A model generated the notes under the pieces. It searched no databases. It was not told where the DNA came from and worked only from the letters and a program-made list of their open reading frames with translations. A program made the translations under genes and the position numbers. Shown piece after piece: positions 22,381 to 31,508 of a stretch of DNA of 64,000 nt. The stretch comes from Pseudomonas sp. St316 (GTDB taxonomy: Bacteria > Pseudomonadota > Gammaproteobacteria > Pseudomonadales > Pseudomonadaceae). Each line of letters starts with the position of its first letter. Within the stretch, counting starts at the first letter, position 1. The DNA lies in the NCBI RefSeq assembly GCF_018325905.1, contig NZ_AP021901.1:1-64000 (forward strand). The letters run 5' to 3'.

Positions 22381-23106
22381 ATGAGTTTGAGTGCAACCTC
22401 CGTTGAGTGCTCCCATCTGCATAGCAATGAAACTGATCGGATGTTCGACATTTATGCTGCGTCCTACTGCGACACCTCGCGCGCAAGGTTCAATCAGGAT
22501 TTCAAAGACAAAACCCACTGCATCGTATTACGTGACGCCGATGAAGTAATTGTTGGATTTACCACCCTCAAACTCTATGAAAAAACCTGGTTTGGCAAAC
22601 CGATAAGAGTCATGTTTTCGGGCGATACCATTATTGACCGTGAACACTGGGGCAGCCAGCGACTGGCATTCGCCTGGATGCGGCTGGCGGGTGAGATCTG
22701 GCAGGACCGGCCTGACGTTCCCCTCTATTGGTTTCTGATCTGCAAGGGGCACCGAACCTATCGTTATCTGGATGCCGTGGCCCTGAGCTATGCACCTCGC
22801 GCCGGTACCGTGACGGACCCTGGGATTCAGGCGTTGATGGACTATCTGGCGATAGATTGTTTTGGCCAGGCCTATGATCCGAAAACCGGCGTTCTGTCCT
22901 TCGAAGTGCCTCAAGGTCGGCTGACCACGGAGCTGGCACAGGTGCCTGCTCCTCACCTGCGTCTGGAAAACGTGTTGTATTTTCTGGAAAAAAATCCTCG
23001 TTACGCAGCGGGCGATGAGTTGGTCTGTTTGTGTGAACTGCACCCCGACAATTTACGGCCGATGGTTCTGCGCCTGTTTGCGTCTGCACTGAAATCGCCA
23101 TGCTGA
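22381..23106 (+). CDS. GNAT-like acyltransferase, first of a tandem pair
   Basis: A 241-residue protein with a GNAT-like core (HCIVLRDADEVIVGFTTLKLYE, then VMFSGDTIIDREHWGSQRL). It is longer than simple acetyltransferases, and its early strand pattern recalls N-acyl amino acid synthase or autoinducer synthase-like GNAT folds; that comparison is weak and by eye. The start at 22381 has AAGG upstream; a 266-residue frame from 22306 is less likely. It overlaps the next gene by 7 bp and is divergent from the PAP2-desaturase gene. Confidence 0.65.
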   Translation: MSLSATSVECSHLHSNETDRMFDIYAASYCDTSRARFNQDFKDKTHCIVLRDADEVIVGFTTLKLYEKTWFGKPIRVMFSGDTIIDREHWGSQRLAFAWMRLAGEIWQDRPDVPLYWFLICKGHRTYRYLDAVALSYAPRAGTVTDPGIQALMDYLAIDCFGQAYDPKTGVLSFEVPQGRLTTELAQVPAPHLRLENVLYFLEKNPRYAAGDELVCLCELHPDNLRPMVLRLFASALKSPC

Positions 23107-24215
23107 TCCGCCAAGCGAGCGCCGCGGACAACCTGAAACTGCTCGACTTTCAGACACAGCGGGCCATGCAGGGTGGCTTGCCGATGCGTTTTGACCGTGG
23201 GCCGGACTATTTCGCGCTGCATCGTTGCCATGCAGCCGATCATCGAACCTGGATAGCCGAAAACGAGGCCGGTGCGCTCAAGGGCATCGCCAGCCTGGTG
23301 GTGCGCGATGGCTACCTTCAAGGCGGCATTCAGCCGGTGGCCTATCTGGGGGATTTGCGGCTGGTGCCGGACAGGCGCCTGTCTACGTCGTGGATGGCCG
23401 AGGTCAAGGTGCGGCTCGAAGCGTTGGCCCATGAAACCGGTGCTCAGCACGCCTATTGCTGCGTCATTCGCGGCAATCGACTGGCGGCACATTCGCTGCT
23501 GGGGGGACGGCGGGCCAATCCGCTAATGCTTTCGCATTGGCGGGGTTACAGCAACGTCGCCGTGTACGGTCAGCGGGGTTGGCACAGCACGCCGCGAGCG
23601 GTGGATAACGTGCGCGTCGTTCAAGCGCAGCCTAGCCATACGGATGCACTGCGCGCATTTCTAGATGGCGAGTCGGCTGGCCAGCCCTTTGGTTGCGTTT
23701 TTAGTGAAGCGCAGTTTTCGCGACGCCTGGAAACCTGGCCGGACTTCGGTATCCAGTCATTTCTCCTGGCATTGGACGCACGCAACAATGTGCTCGGTTG
23801 TGTCGCCCCTTGGGATGCCGGGCGTATCAAGCGGGTGGTGTTGGAGAAACTGCCGTTGTCACACCAAGCGCTTCGTCTCGCGTTCAACGCCTGTGCTCCC
23901 GCCCTGGGGCGCCCAGCGATTGCCGCGCCTGGCGAGGCGCTGCAGGACATCTACCTGACCCATTTACAGGTGCGGCAGAGAAACCCGCAGGTTTTTGCGG
24001 CACTGCTCGATACCGCCTGGGCGCAACTTCGCGGCCAGTACGCGTTGATGCAAATGTGCCTGTATGACGATGACCCACTCTGGGCCGCCATGAAGCGTTA
24101 TCGCAGCGTGGCCATTCCCATGGACCTGTACACGGCGCCCTGCGTCGGCAGTGCACGCGCGTTGGCGCCGGAGGATGCAGCACGTATTCCGGGTTTTGAG
24201 ATCTATCTCGTCTGA
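23100..24215 (+). CDS. GNAT-family N-acyltransferase, second of the pair
   Basis: A 371-residue protein. The first 150 residues look like a GNAT domain (MLIRQASAADNLKLLDF at the start; VAYLGDLRLVPDRR). A second half (about 190-350) repeats a similar pattern (ALRAFLDGESAGQPFG; FLLALDARNNVLGCVA; DIYLTHLQVRQRNPQVF), suggesting a double GNAT. It is coupled to the upstream gene by a 7 bp overlap and converges with the alpha/beta hydrolase, overlapping it by 13 bp. The acyl donor and acceptor are unknown. Confidence 0.7.
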   Translation: MLIRQASAADNLKLLDFQTQRAMQGGLPMRFDRGPDYFALHRCHAADHRTWIAENEAGALKGIASLVVRDGYLQGGIQPVAYLGDLRLVPDRRLSTSWMAEVKVRLEALAHETGAQHAYCCVIRGNRLAAHSLLGGRRANPLMLSHWRGYSNVAVYGQRGWHSTPRAVDNVRVVQAQPSHTDALRAFLDGESAGQPFGCVFSEAQFSRRLETWPDFGIQSFLLALDARNNVLGCVAPWDAGRIKRVVLEKLPLSHQALRLAFNACAPALGRPAIAAPGEALQDIYLTHLQVRQRNPQVFAALLDTAWAQLRGQYALMQMCLYDDDPLWAAMKRYRSVAIPMDLYTAPCVGSARALAPEDAARIPGFEIYLV

Positions 24216-25129
24216 CGGCCCCTATTGGGCTTCGTCTCGTGCAAGGTGTTCAACAACGTCAGCCAGAAACGGGTCGCGTCAAATCCACCACCGCCCAAAA
24301 CAGGTTGGCCGTGATCGAGTTGAGGAAGGCAAATCTGCGGCATGCCTTCGAGTCGCTGATGGTCGAGGTAAAACTGACCGTCATGTGCCCAGCCCGGTCG
24401 CAGGGTATTGAGACGTGCATGATGGGTGTCAAAACGCGAACTGGGCGTGCAGGCCCAACTGACCACGTGCGCGCAATGTAAGTCGGCAGGCAGATGATTG
24501 AGCATGTGCGTGATTTGCGGGTCGCGCAGACTGCTGATGTCTCGCGTGCCATCGGCCACCCAATGGGTTTTCGCAAGCACTCGGCGCACGCGGTCCAGCG
24601 GATAGTGTCGGGCGGGTGGTCGCGTGCTGCAGTTGAGCACCTCATCGATTACGGTCGACGGTCCTACCGGCGGTTGCACCAACGCAACGCCATCACACGC
24701 CTGGCTCAAGGCGCTGTTCTGTGACAGCGCCGCAAGCGCATCGAGCCCGCCCTTGCTGTGCGCCAGCATGACGAATCGTTGCCCTTGCTTGAGTTCGGCA
24801 GTCAGGACCTTGCCGATATGCCGTCCTTGAGCCATGACCCCACGCGAAGAGCTCACGGGCATGCGCAGCACCGGATAGCCCATGCGCCGTAACGTCTTGG
24901 CGCAGTCCTGAAAACAACGTGGCAACCATTCGGAAAATAGCCCGCCAACCAGCACCACCGCTGTATGTCGGGGAAGGCTTGGCATGGGGTCGTGCCAGCA
25001 GGAGATAAATGGCTTCGTCCAATCCAGGTGTGCGGCGGGCCTCTGCCATTGCGTTGTTGGGAAATGAAGTGACCAGTCGTCAAAGCCTTCTGGTGTCCAG
25101 GGCCTTTTCATCGGCAAGGGTTGCCTCAT
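24203..25129 (-). CDS. Alpha/beta hydrolase (esterase/lipase-like)
   Basis: A 308-residue predicted alpha/beta hydrolase. AVVLVGGLFSEW resembles the oxyanion-hole strand, MLAHSKGGLDAL is a nucleophile elbow (A/G-x-S-x-G with Ser in HSKGG), and the C-terminal HDGQFYLDHQRLEG may carry the catalytic acid or His region. There is no signal peptide, so a cytoplasmic location is likely. It overlaps the upstream di-iron-type gene by 4 bp (ATGA), so both are translated from one mRNA. A thioesterase- or lipase-like role on an acyl product fits the neighbours but is inference. Confidence 0.72.
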   Translation of the reverse strand: MRQPLPMKRPWTPEGFDDWSLHFPTTQWQRPAAHLDWTKPFISCWHDPMPSLPRHTAVVLVGGLFSEWLPRCFQDCAKTLRRMGYPVLRMPVSSSRGVMAQGRHIGKVLTAELKQGQRFVMLAHSKGGLDALAALSQNSALSQACDGVALVQPPVGPSTVIDEVLNCSTRPPARHYPLDRVRRVLAKTHWVADGTRDISSLRDPQITHMLNHLPADLHCAHVVSWACTPSSRFDTHHARLNTLRPGWAHDGQFYLDHQRLEGMPQICLPQLDHGQPVLGGGGFDATRFWLTLLNTLHETKPNRGRQTR

Positions 25130-26004
25130 GGCGCGGGCCCAGCGTCATCGTCCAGTGTTCGGCGGGCCGCTTCCAAGGCTTCGCCGTTGTCGAGGTGGTT
25201 AGGGTGAAACCCCGGCGCGAACCAGGCCAGCCACCTCGGGAAGGCCCGTGTCAGCGGGCCAGGATTGACAAATAACCACCATTGCAAGCGCAGCCACCCC
25301 CGCCAGTTACCGCGTTGCCCATCATGGGCTGCCAGTTGGTAAATGAAATACATGACGTCGAACGCAAAGTACGCGGTCATTGTCAGCATGACCCCGCATC
25401 GCATCAGGTATCGCCAAAGTGGATGGCGAACTACCAGGCAAAGCACGTCATAAGCGACGGCCTTGTGTTCGGTTTCTTCTATGGCATGCCAACGCCACAG
25501 CATCGCCATCCTCGAGTCGGCACCTTTTAGTACCGCCGGATTACGCAGTAGCTGATCGGAGAGAATGGCAGTGAAATGCTCCAGGCTGGCGGTCATGGCC
25601 AAACGAGTAGCGGGGGTAAACCGGTTACCGACCTCTTGCCGGCGTAACAGAAGTTTTTCCAGCGCATCAATAGGCGCGCCTTGTTCCGCGAGTCGCTGGT
25701 TATAGCGCCGATGCTCACGAATATGTGACGCCTCTTGATAAACAAATGCTGTTACGGCGGTGGACAGTGCGTGGTCTGTTTCGATCTCTTGACGAAAGTG
25801 CACGACACTCTCGATGAAAAGTTTTTCGCCAAGTGGAAACATAATCGACAGGCCATCAAAAAAACGCGTGACGTGAGGCCAATCGCGATACCAATAACGA
25901 GCAATACCCTCGTCGAGGGCAAAATGTACCGTGCGGCGGGGGATTTTTGCGGACGCTGATTTGGCCGGCGAGCACCTGGATAAAAGGCGTTTGAGATACG
26001 ACAT
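25126..26004 (-). CDS. Predicted metal-dependent hydrolase, PF10118 family (ferritin-like di-iron protein)
   Basis: A 292-residue protein with the helical metal-ligand pattern of PF10118: FVYQEASHIREH (E-x2-H), ASLEHFTAIL (E-H) and WHAIEETEHKAVAYD (E-E-x-x-E-H). These ligands resemble those of ferritin-like di-iron enzymes, so an oxygenase is as plausible as a hydrolase. A hydrophobic C-terminal stretch (MLTMTAYFAFDVMYFIYQLA) suggests membrane contact. The ATG at 26004 is used; an in-frame TTG at 26076 would add 24 residues. It heads a two-gene unit with the alpha/beta hydrolase and is divergent from the second desaturase. Confidence 0.78.
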   Translation of the reverse strand: MSYLKRLLSRCSPAKSASAKIPRRTVHFALDEGIARYWYRDWPHVTRFFDGLSIMFPLGEKLFIESVVHFRQEIETDHALSTAVTAFVYQEASHIREHRRYNQRLAEQGAPIDALEKLLLRRQEVGNRFTPATRLAMTASLEHFTAILSDQLLRNPAVLKGADSRMAMLWRWHAIEETEHKAVAYDVLCLVVRHPLWRYLMRCGVMLTMTAYFAFDVMYFIYQLAAHDGQRGNWRGWLRLQWWLFVNPGPLTRAFPRWLAWFAPGFHPNHLDNGEALEAARRTLDDDAGPAP

Positions 26005-26232
26005 ATCGAAGGGTGCGGCCCTGAAAAACCACAGGCTATCTCTTTTGCGGTCGTGTGAGTGGATATTCAAGGTCAATCTGAAAGGACAGCCGTAAACAAC
26101 AGCCAGAAGTCCCCGAGTTGTGAGGGCCTGGTTGTCATGTGCTGTCTTGCTGGCCAGTAGGGTCAGTCAGCTGTCGTTATGGCCGAGGTTAGGGCGCTAT
26201 ACTTTTACCTTCGACTTTCCCTGGGATCCACG

Positions 26233-27162
26233 ATGCGCAGTTCTGGTGATGGTTCACCCTCCAGTCGTTACAACGTGGCCAATCTGTGGGTTTTGGCGCT
26301 GCAGACCTTAGTTTGGGGCGCAACGCTGACCTGGCTCTCATACACGGATGCGGGCTGGCTCAAATGGCTTGTGCTGATTCCTTTTTGCCTGGTCATGCAA
26401 GGTGTCTTTTCGATGATGCACGAGGCCTTCCATGGGTTGGCCCATAGTAAAAAAGCGCTGAACTACTTCGTCATGTGGTGGGCCTCTACCCTGTTTGGCG
26501 CCTCTGCCACGCTGATCCATATCAACCACCTTGGGCATCACACGCGTAATCGCACCCGGGCAGAACTGGCTGATTTTGCTGTCGCGAACGAGTCACTGCT
26601 GCGCAAGCGAGTCGAATACTATTTCGCGATTCTGGGCGGAATCTGGTTCGCGGCGTTTATCGGCAGTCTTTTGTTGCCGTTGCTGCCGGCGCGTATCACT
26701 GACAAATGGTCGCAAACCGCCGAGGTCAATACTTATGCGGCTGCCTTCAAGGATTTTAAACAAAGTGATTTCAGGCGCATCCGCCTGGAGGTGATTGCCA
26801 GCATCGCGGTGTGGTTAGCGGCCGGGCTACTGCTGGGGTGGACGTGGCATGTCGTGTTGATGACCTACCTCGTTTTTGCGTTTTCCTGGTCTTCGCTGCA
26901 GTGGGTCTACCACATGCGCACACCCTTGGACGTCGTTGAGGGCGCCTATAACATGAGGGCCCCGCGTCTGGTGCGCTGGGCATTCTTGAACTTTAACTAC
27001 AACCTTACCCATCATCGTCAATCAGGCCTGCATTGGCAGCAGATGCATCGGGCCTCGAACCTGAAGGAAACGCGGCCACTGTGGGTGGGCTGGTTGCAGG
27101 TTTTCTTGCCGCCCCAACGGTTGCCGGACGACTTGACGCAACTCGACAAGACCTACTTTTGA
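26233..27162 (+). CDS. Membrane fatty acid desaturase/hydroxylase
   Basis: A 309-residue integral membrane di-iron protein. The three His boxes are HEAFHGLAH, HINHLGHH and NLTHHRQSGLHW, with hydrophobic pairs before and between them (LWVLALQTLVWGATLTW; GLLLGWTWHVVLMTYLVFAF). Such enzymes insert a double bond or hydroxyl into acyl chains using O2. The start at 26233 has GGGA upstream; ATG 26179 would give 327 residues. The stop overlaps the GH3 start (TGATG), so the two are coupled. It is a different protein from the desaturase half at 20684-22195. Confidence 0.85.
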   Translation: MRSSGDGSPSSRYNVANLWVLALQTLVWGATLTWLSYTDAGWLKWLVLIPFCLVMQGVFSMMHEAFHGLAHSKKALNYFVMWWASTLFGASATLIHINHLGHHTRNRTRAELADFAVANESLLRKRVEYYFAILGGIWFAAFIGSLLLPLLPARITDKWSQTAEVNTYAAAFKDFKQSDFRRIRLEVIASIAVWLAAGLLLGWTWHVVLMTYLVFAFSWSSLQWVYHMRTPLDVVEGAYNMRAPRLVRWAFLNFNYNLTHHRQSGLHWQQMHRASNLKETRPLWVGWLQVFLPPQRLPDDLTQLDKTYF

Positions 27163-28763
27163 TGAGCACCCACGCGAGCGGCAATCGGGCGCTGTGGCAA
27201 AACTTCATAGAGAGCGCCCAGCCCACGCTGGATCAGTGGCACGAGCAACTGGAACAACCAGAGCTGACGCAAGAGCGCCTATTGCAGCGATTGCTAAAGG
27301 CCAACAGTGATTGCGCGTTCGGGCGTGCCCATAACTTTGCCCATATCACTCACTCAACTCAGTTTCGCGACACTGTTCCGATTCACGCTTACTCACAACT
27401 GCATCCCTGGATTCAGCGGGCTCAAAATGAATCGGAACCGATTTTGACGTCGCAGCCGCCGCTGTTCTTTGAGCGTACGAGCGGTAGCAGTGCGTTGCAG
27501 AAAGTGATCCCGTATACGCGCGACTTCCTGTCTGAAATGCACCGTTCACTGACCGTCTGGCTGGCGGACATGTACCGGCAAGTTCCAGGGATCGGTCATG
27601 GCTCGGGTTACTGGTCGATGTCTGCGCCGTTGCAAGCACCCGTGGCCGGCCCCAATGGTATTTGCGTAGGGTCCACCAGTGATCTGGAGTATCTGAGTGG
27701 CAGTAACATTGCCCCATTGGCAGGGACTTTACTGATTCCAGCGTTTACAGGCGATCTGTCGAACTGGCGTAGACAGACCCTCCGCTCTTTGGTGGCAGAT
27801 GCTGATCTGAGTTTTATCAGCGTGTGGAGCCCTACGTTCCTGACCAGCTTGTTGCAGCCCGTGTTTGACGGCGAAACAGCTGCAGATGAGCAGACGTTTG
27901 CATGGCTGGAGGATGCACTTCCGGCAACCCGCAGGTCGGCTTTGCGCCGCGCGAGATCCCAAGGTGAGTGCACCGAGTTGTGGCCACGACTGGCCGCCGT
28001 CAGTTGCTGGATGGATGGCCCCAGCCGCAGCTACTTCAAGCCATTGGCGGCGCGTTTTCCTCAAGCGCAATGGTTGCCAAAAGGGTTGTTTGCCACGGAA
28101 GGCGTTGTGAGCGTACCAATGGGTGACGAGGCCGGGTGCCCACTGGCCATTGGCAGTCATTACCTGGAGTTTCTATGCGACGACGGTGTTCTACGCCACG
28201 CTCACTCCCTACGCATGGGAGAACGTGCGCAAGTCCTGCTGACAACCGGTGGCGGCTTGTATCGCTACGCATTGGGCGATCAGGTGCGAGTCGTGGGCAT
28301 GCTTGGGTCTACGCCGCGTGTAGAGTTTGTAGGGCGTGCCGGGGTTACCAGCGATCTGGTCGGGGAAAAGCTTGATGAGCAGATCGTGCAGAACCTATTC
28401 GAGCGTTGCCTCACGACGACGGCGGCCGCGTGTCTGATCCCCAATGCCTCGGCTACGCCACCCCATTACCTGGCGCTGGTGGCGACCCCTGAAGATCTCG
28501 ATGCAACAGCGCTGGCGTTTACGATCGAGGCGGCGCTGGCGGATGCCTTTCATTACAACCAGGCCCGCAGTCTGGGGCAACTGGGACCTCTTCGGGTTCG
28601 CTTGCTCAAAGGTGGCGCCGATCGACTAGCGTGGATACTGCAACAGGCCTCGGAGTTGAGCGGTGTCCGCGCGGGTGACGTCAAACCTCGCCCACTTATC
28701 AATCGGCTTGAGACAGCCGAGGCCATTCTTGCTCTGACGGAAAGCTCATGTCGGCATCTTTAA
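27162..28763 (+). CDS. GH3-family acyl-adenylating/amide-forming enzyme
   Basis: A 533-residue member of the GH3 (auxin-responsive promoter) family of adenylate-forming enzymes, best known in plants for joining carboxylic acids to amino acids. Visible hallmarks are FERTSGSSALQKVIPYT (ATP-binding P-loop-like motif), LFATEGVVSVPM (second adenylation motif), and YRYALGDQVRVVGM followed by VEFVGRAG. Bacterial members are sporadic and mostly uncharacterised. The start overlaps the desaturase stop by one base, and 16 bp of its end overlap the Rieske gene start. It is the likely condensing enzyme of the cluster. Substrates cannot be read from sequence. Confidence 0.85.
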   Translation: MSTHASGNRALWQNFIESAQPTLDQWHEQLEQPELTQERLLQRLLKANSDCAFGRAHNFAHITHSTQFRDTVPIHAYSQLHPWIQRAQNESEPILTSQPPLFFERTSGSSALQKVIPYTRDFLSEMHRSLTVWLADMYRQVPGIGHGSGYWSMSAPLQAPVAGPNGICVGSTSDLEYLSGSNIAPLAGTLLIPAFTGDLSNWRRQTLRSLVADADLSFISVWSPTFLTSLLQPVFDGETAADEQTFAWLEDALPATRRSALRRARSQGECTELWPRLAAVSCWMDGPSRSYFKPLAARFPQAQWLPKGLFATEGVVSVPMGDEAGCPLAIGSHYLEFLCDDGVLRHAHSLRMGERAQVLLTTGGGLYRYALGDQVRVVGMLGSTPRVEFVGRAGVTSDLVGEKLDEQIVQNLFERCLTTTAAACLIPNASATPPHYLALVATPEDLDATALAFTIEAALADAFHYNQARSLGQLGPLRVRLLKGGADRLAWILQQASELSGVRAGDVKPRPLINRLETAEAILALTESSCRHL

Positions 28764-29829
28764 CTAGCTCCCCCGAGGCGCCCAGCGCTGGAGTCCTCGA
28801 GCAATGGTATGTGGCGTGCGCTCAAAAGGAACTGAAGAACAAACCCTTCAGGGCAAAGATCCTGGGCTTGAACCTGGTGCTTTTTCGTCAGTGTGACGGC
28901 CAGGTGGCGGCGTTGCTCGACCAATGCGTGCATCGGGGACCCGATTGTCAGCCGGCAAGATTGCCGAAAATTGCCTCGTCTGTCCTTACCACGGCTGGCG
29001 CTACGATGCTCAGGGGCAAGTGGTGCATATCCCCAGTCTCGGCGAAAAACAGCACGCATCGACATCGCGTGAGCATCGGTACAAACAGCGTCATTTTGCG
29101 GTGCAAGAGCTGGACGGGTTGATCTGGGTATACACCGGCAAAGATGACCCGCAGGCCAAAGCTGTGTTCAGACTGCCTGGCTACGATGACAAACGCTGGC
29201 AGTCATACTTCATGATCAACACCTTTGAGGCAGACGTAGGCAGCCTGGTGCAGAACTTCATGGACGTTCCGCACACCGTCTTTGTGCACGAGGGCATCTT
29301 CAGGTCCAGCACGGGGCGGACGATGGAAGCCACGCTCGCGTGTAAAGCGCAGAGCATCGAAGTGACCTATCACGATGACGGGGACAAGATTGGGTTCATG
29401 AACTGGCTGAGCAATCCCGACGGCGAGCCGCTTGTTCACACGGACCGTTTTTTTGCACCCAACGTAACGCGCTGCGACTACCAGTGGGGCGAACGTTCGG
29501 CTTTTTTGATCATCAGTCAAATCACCCCCATCGATTCACGCCAGTCGCGCGTCTACACCTACATCGCCTACCGTTTCCGATTCCCGCGTTGGGTACTGGG
29601 ACTGTTGCGGCCGTTCCTCCACCTGTACACCTGCATCGTCATTCGCCAAGACGTGAAAATCATTCGGGCGCACCGACAAGGTCTCGATAACGCGGCGGAT
29701 TTCAAACCGTCCAATGTGCAAGCGGACGCCGTCCATATCGGTATCGATCAACTACTGGCCGCCGTGACCCGAGGAGAGGATTTGTCGCCGGCACAGCGTC
29801 GCGAAAGCCGGATACGTTTTGAGCTTTGA
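28748..29829 (+). pseudogene. Rieske non-heme iron oxygenase with a one-base frameshift
   Basis: Two overlapping frames together make one Rieske oxygenase alpha subunit of about 360 residues. The first frame (from 28748) runs to DQCVHRG; the second resumes with TRLSAGKIAENCLVCPYHGW. Together they give the C-x-H-x16-C-x2-H cluster motif. The break lies in GGGG at 28935-28938; one more G restores the frame. The catalytic iron motif NFMDVPHTVFVH is intact in the second frame. It could be a real inactivating deletion, slippage-prone expression, or a sequencing error in a G-run. The start overlaps the end of the GH3 gene by 16 bp. Confidence 0.85.
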
Positions 29830-29837
29830 TTGCAGAC

Positions 29838-29870
29838 AAAAAACGCGGGTGCATTCACATGCACCCGCGG
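29838..29870 (-). terminator. Terminator between convergent genes
   Basis: The palindrome CGCGGGTGCAT/ATGCACCCGCG (29844-29869) is preceded on + by AAAAAA, which reads as a T-run on the minus strand. It therefore best ends transcription of the membrane protein gene at 29874-30236, and may also stop the Rieske operon. Confidence 0.85.
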
Positions 29871-29873
29871 CAG

Positions 29874-30236
29874 CTACGAAACCAGACCGTAGCCAGCCGC
29901 GATCAGAAGCGGAGCAAGCAAGAGCGTTGCCCAGAATCCGGACTTTGGAACAGCGATGACGCAGGCGATGGACGTAATGAGCACATAGCTTCCCACCATC
30001 TTCAGCAGCGCGAGATCTCCAACCTCTACGGCGTGAACCGCCACGTGACCGGCGAGCATAAAAAGTGGCCCCAGGACCGTGAACCATAGCGCCGAACGCC
30101 GATCTTCGTGAGCCGTGAACTGGCCGACGAAGCCCGCATTCATCGCGGCGGCGAACGGTACTTTGAACTTCGTAATGCCAAACAGGATGTGGGCGAGGCC
30201 CAGGGCAAACAGTATCCACGCGAAAATTATTGCCAT
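29874..30236 (-). CDS. Small membrane protein, DUF6463-like
   Basis: A 120-residue protein with four predicted membrane helices (AIIFAWILFALGLAHILFG; LGPLFMLAGHVAVHAV; VGSYVLITSIACVIAV; ATLLLAPLLIAAGYG). It resembles the DUF6463 family of small inner-membrane proteins of unknown function. The start at 30236 (MAIIFAWIL) removes a 36-residue unlikely extension. It is monocistronic, with its own terminator. Confidence 0.7.
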   Translation of the reverse strand: MAIIFAWILFALGLAHILFGITKFKVPFAAAMNAGFVGQFTAHEDRRSALWFTVLGPLFMLAGHVAVHAVEVGDLALLKMVGSYVLITSIACVIAVPKSGFWATLLLAPLLIAAGYGLVS

Positions 30237-30346
30237 GTTTTTGCAGTCCGCTACAGAGGGTGTGATTAGCACCGACATTGACGCTGATGGCCGGACAGCC
30301 TGTCTACCTCTTTCCTCCAACGCCGGCTGATGACGCAAAGCCAATC

Positions 30347-31474
30347 CTACTGAGCCACAGCCACCCGGTTACGCCCTAACGCCTTCGCTTGATAGAGCGC
30401 CTTATCAGCATTGTTCATCAAACTATGAAGATCCTTATCACCGGCATCCGTCGACGCTACGCCGAGGCTGGCTGTTATGCGGTGCACAGGCTCGATCATC
30501 AACTCAGCAACCGTCAGGACGAGCGCTTCTGCAATCTTGATGGCGACCTCAATGGAGGTGTCCGGGAGCAGAATGGCGAATTCTTCTCCACCTAGCCGGC
30601 CGTGAATATCCGTCACCCGAAAGGACGAACTGATGACCTCACCCATTTGGCGCAATACCTGATCCCCGACCTGATGGCCGTAGGTGTCGTTGATATGCTT
30701 GAAATGATCCATGTCCAACATGACGGCGCACAACCCTAGCCGGTTGATCTTACATTCGTCGTAGAGCTGCTGGGCATGCTCGAAAAAAGCCCGTCGACTC
30801 TTCAGGCCGGTCAGTTCATCGGTTTGTGCGGCGCGGGTTGAAATGCTGTTCGCCCGTTCCATTTCACGGGTGAGTCGAAAGGCGGTTTCCAGTGCCTGGG
30901 ACATTTTGTGCGTGGCGCGGGCCGCAAATGCCGCGAACACCAGGATCGAAAGTGCCATGCCGACTTGAATCGGTAACGGCTGAAACAGCAGCCAGACGGT
31001 ACATGGAAACAACACCAGGCCGATGGAGGCCAGGGTCATATCGCGGTAGGCCGAATAACAGGACACCGCGCTGACGGACATGCCGACGGTAAAGAGCATG
31101 ACCAGCGCCTGAGACAACAGATCGTCTGCCGGCATGACCACCAACGCACCGCCGCCCCAGATGCTGGCGGATAACACTAGCGTGACCCAGTACCTGCGCT
31201 CCCAGCGTTGAGGTGTACGCTCACTTTCGTCACTACGGAAATAGGCAACGAACATCGTGATACGCAACAGCGTGGATGCGCTCAGGATGGCCAGCCACCA
31301 AAGAATAAGACTGTGCTCAAACCGATCCCAACACAGCCAGCTGAGTATGATGGCCGCGAGGTAACTGCCGAACACCGCAGAAACGGATTGGCGAAACAGT
31401 TGCTGCAATCGATCAGTGCGCACCTGCTCGGCTATGCAAAAATCCTGGCCATTGCGAGATCTTGGGCCACCCAT
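30347..31474 (-). CDS. Membrane diguanylate cyclase (GGDEF domain)
   Basis: A 375-residue protein with five to six membrane helices (about residues 35-195) followed by a short coiled linker (EMERANSISTRAAQ) and a GGDEF domain. The active-site motif is GGEEF, and RVTD five residues upstream matches the RxxD inhibitory I-site. DELTGLKSRRAFFEH and LDMDHFKHINDTYGH are standard. It makes c-di-GMP from two GTP. The start at 31474 is preferred for AGGTGG upstream. It is an accessory cyclase, not the conserved dgcH found later in the window. Confidence 0.9.
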   Translation of the reverse strand: MGGPRSRNGQDFCIAEQVRTDRLQQLFRQSVSAVFGSYLAAIILSWLCWDRFEHSLILWWLAILSASTLLRITMFVAYFRSDESERTPQRWERRYWVTLVLSASIWGGGALVVMPADDLLSQALVMLFTVGMSVSAVSCYSAYRDMTLASIGLVLFPCTVWLLFQPLPIQVGMALSILVFAAFAARATHKMSQALETAFRLTREMERANSISTRAAQTDELTGLKSRRAFFEHAQQLYDECKINRLGLCAVMLDMDHFKHINDTYGHQVGDQVLRQMGEVISSSFRVTDIHGRLGGEEFAILLPDTSIEVAIKIAEALVLTVAELMIEPVHRITASLGVASTDAGDKDLHSLMNNADKALYQAKALGRNRVAVAQ

Positions 31475-31508
31475 TTGATCCACCTGATCATGACGCAACT
31501 AGAAAACT

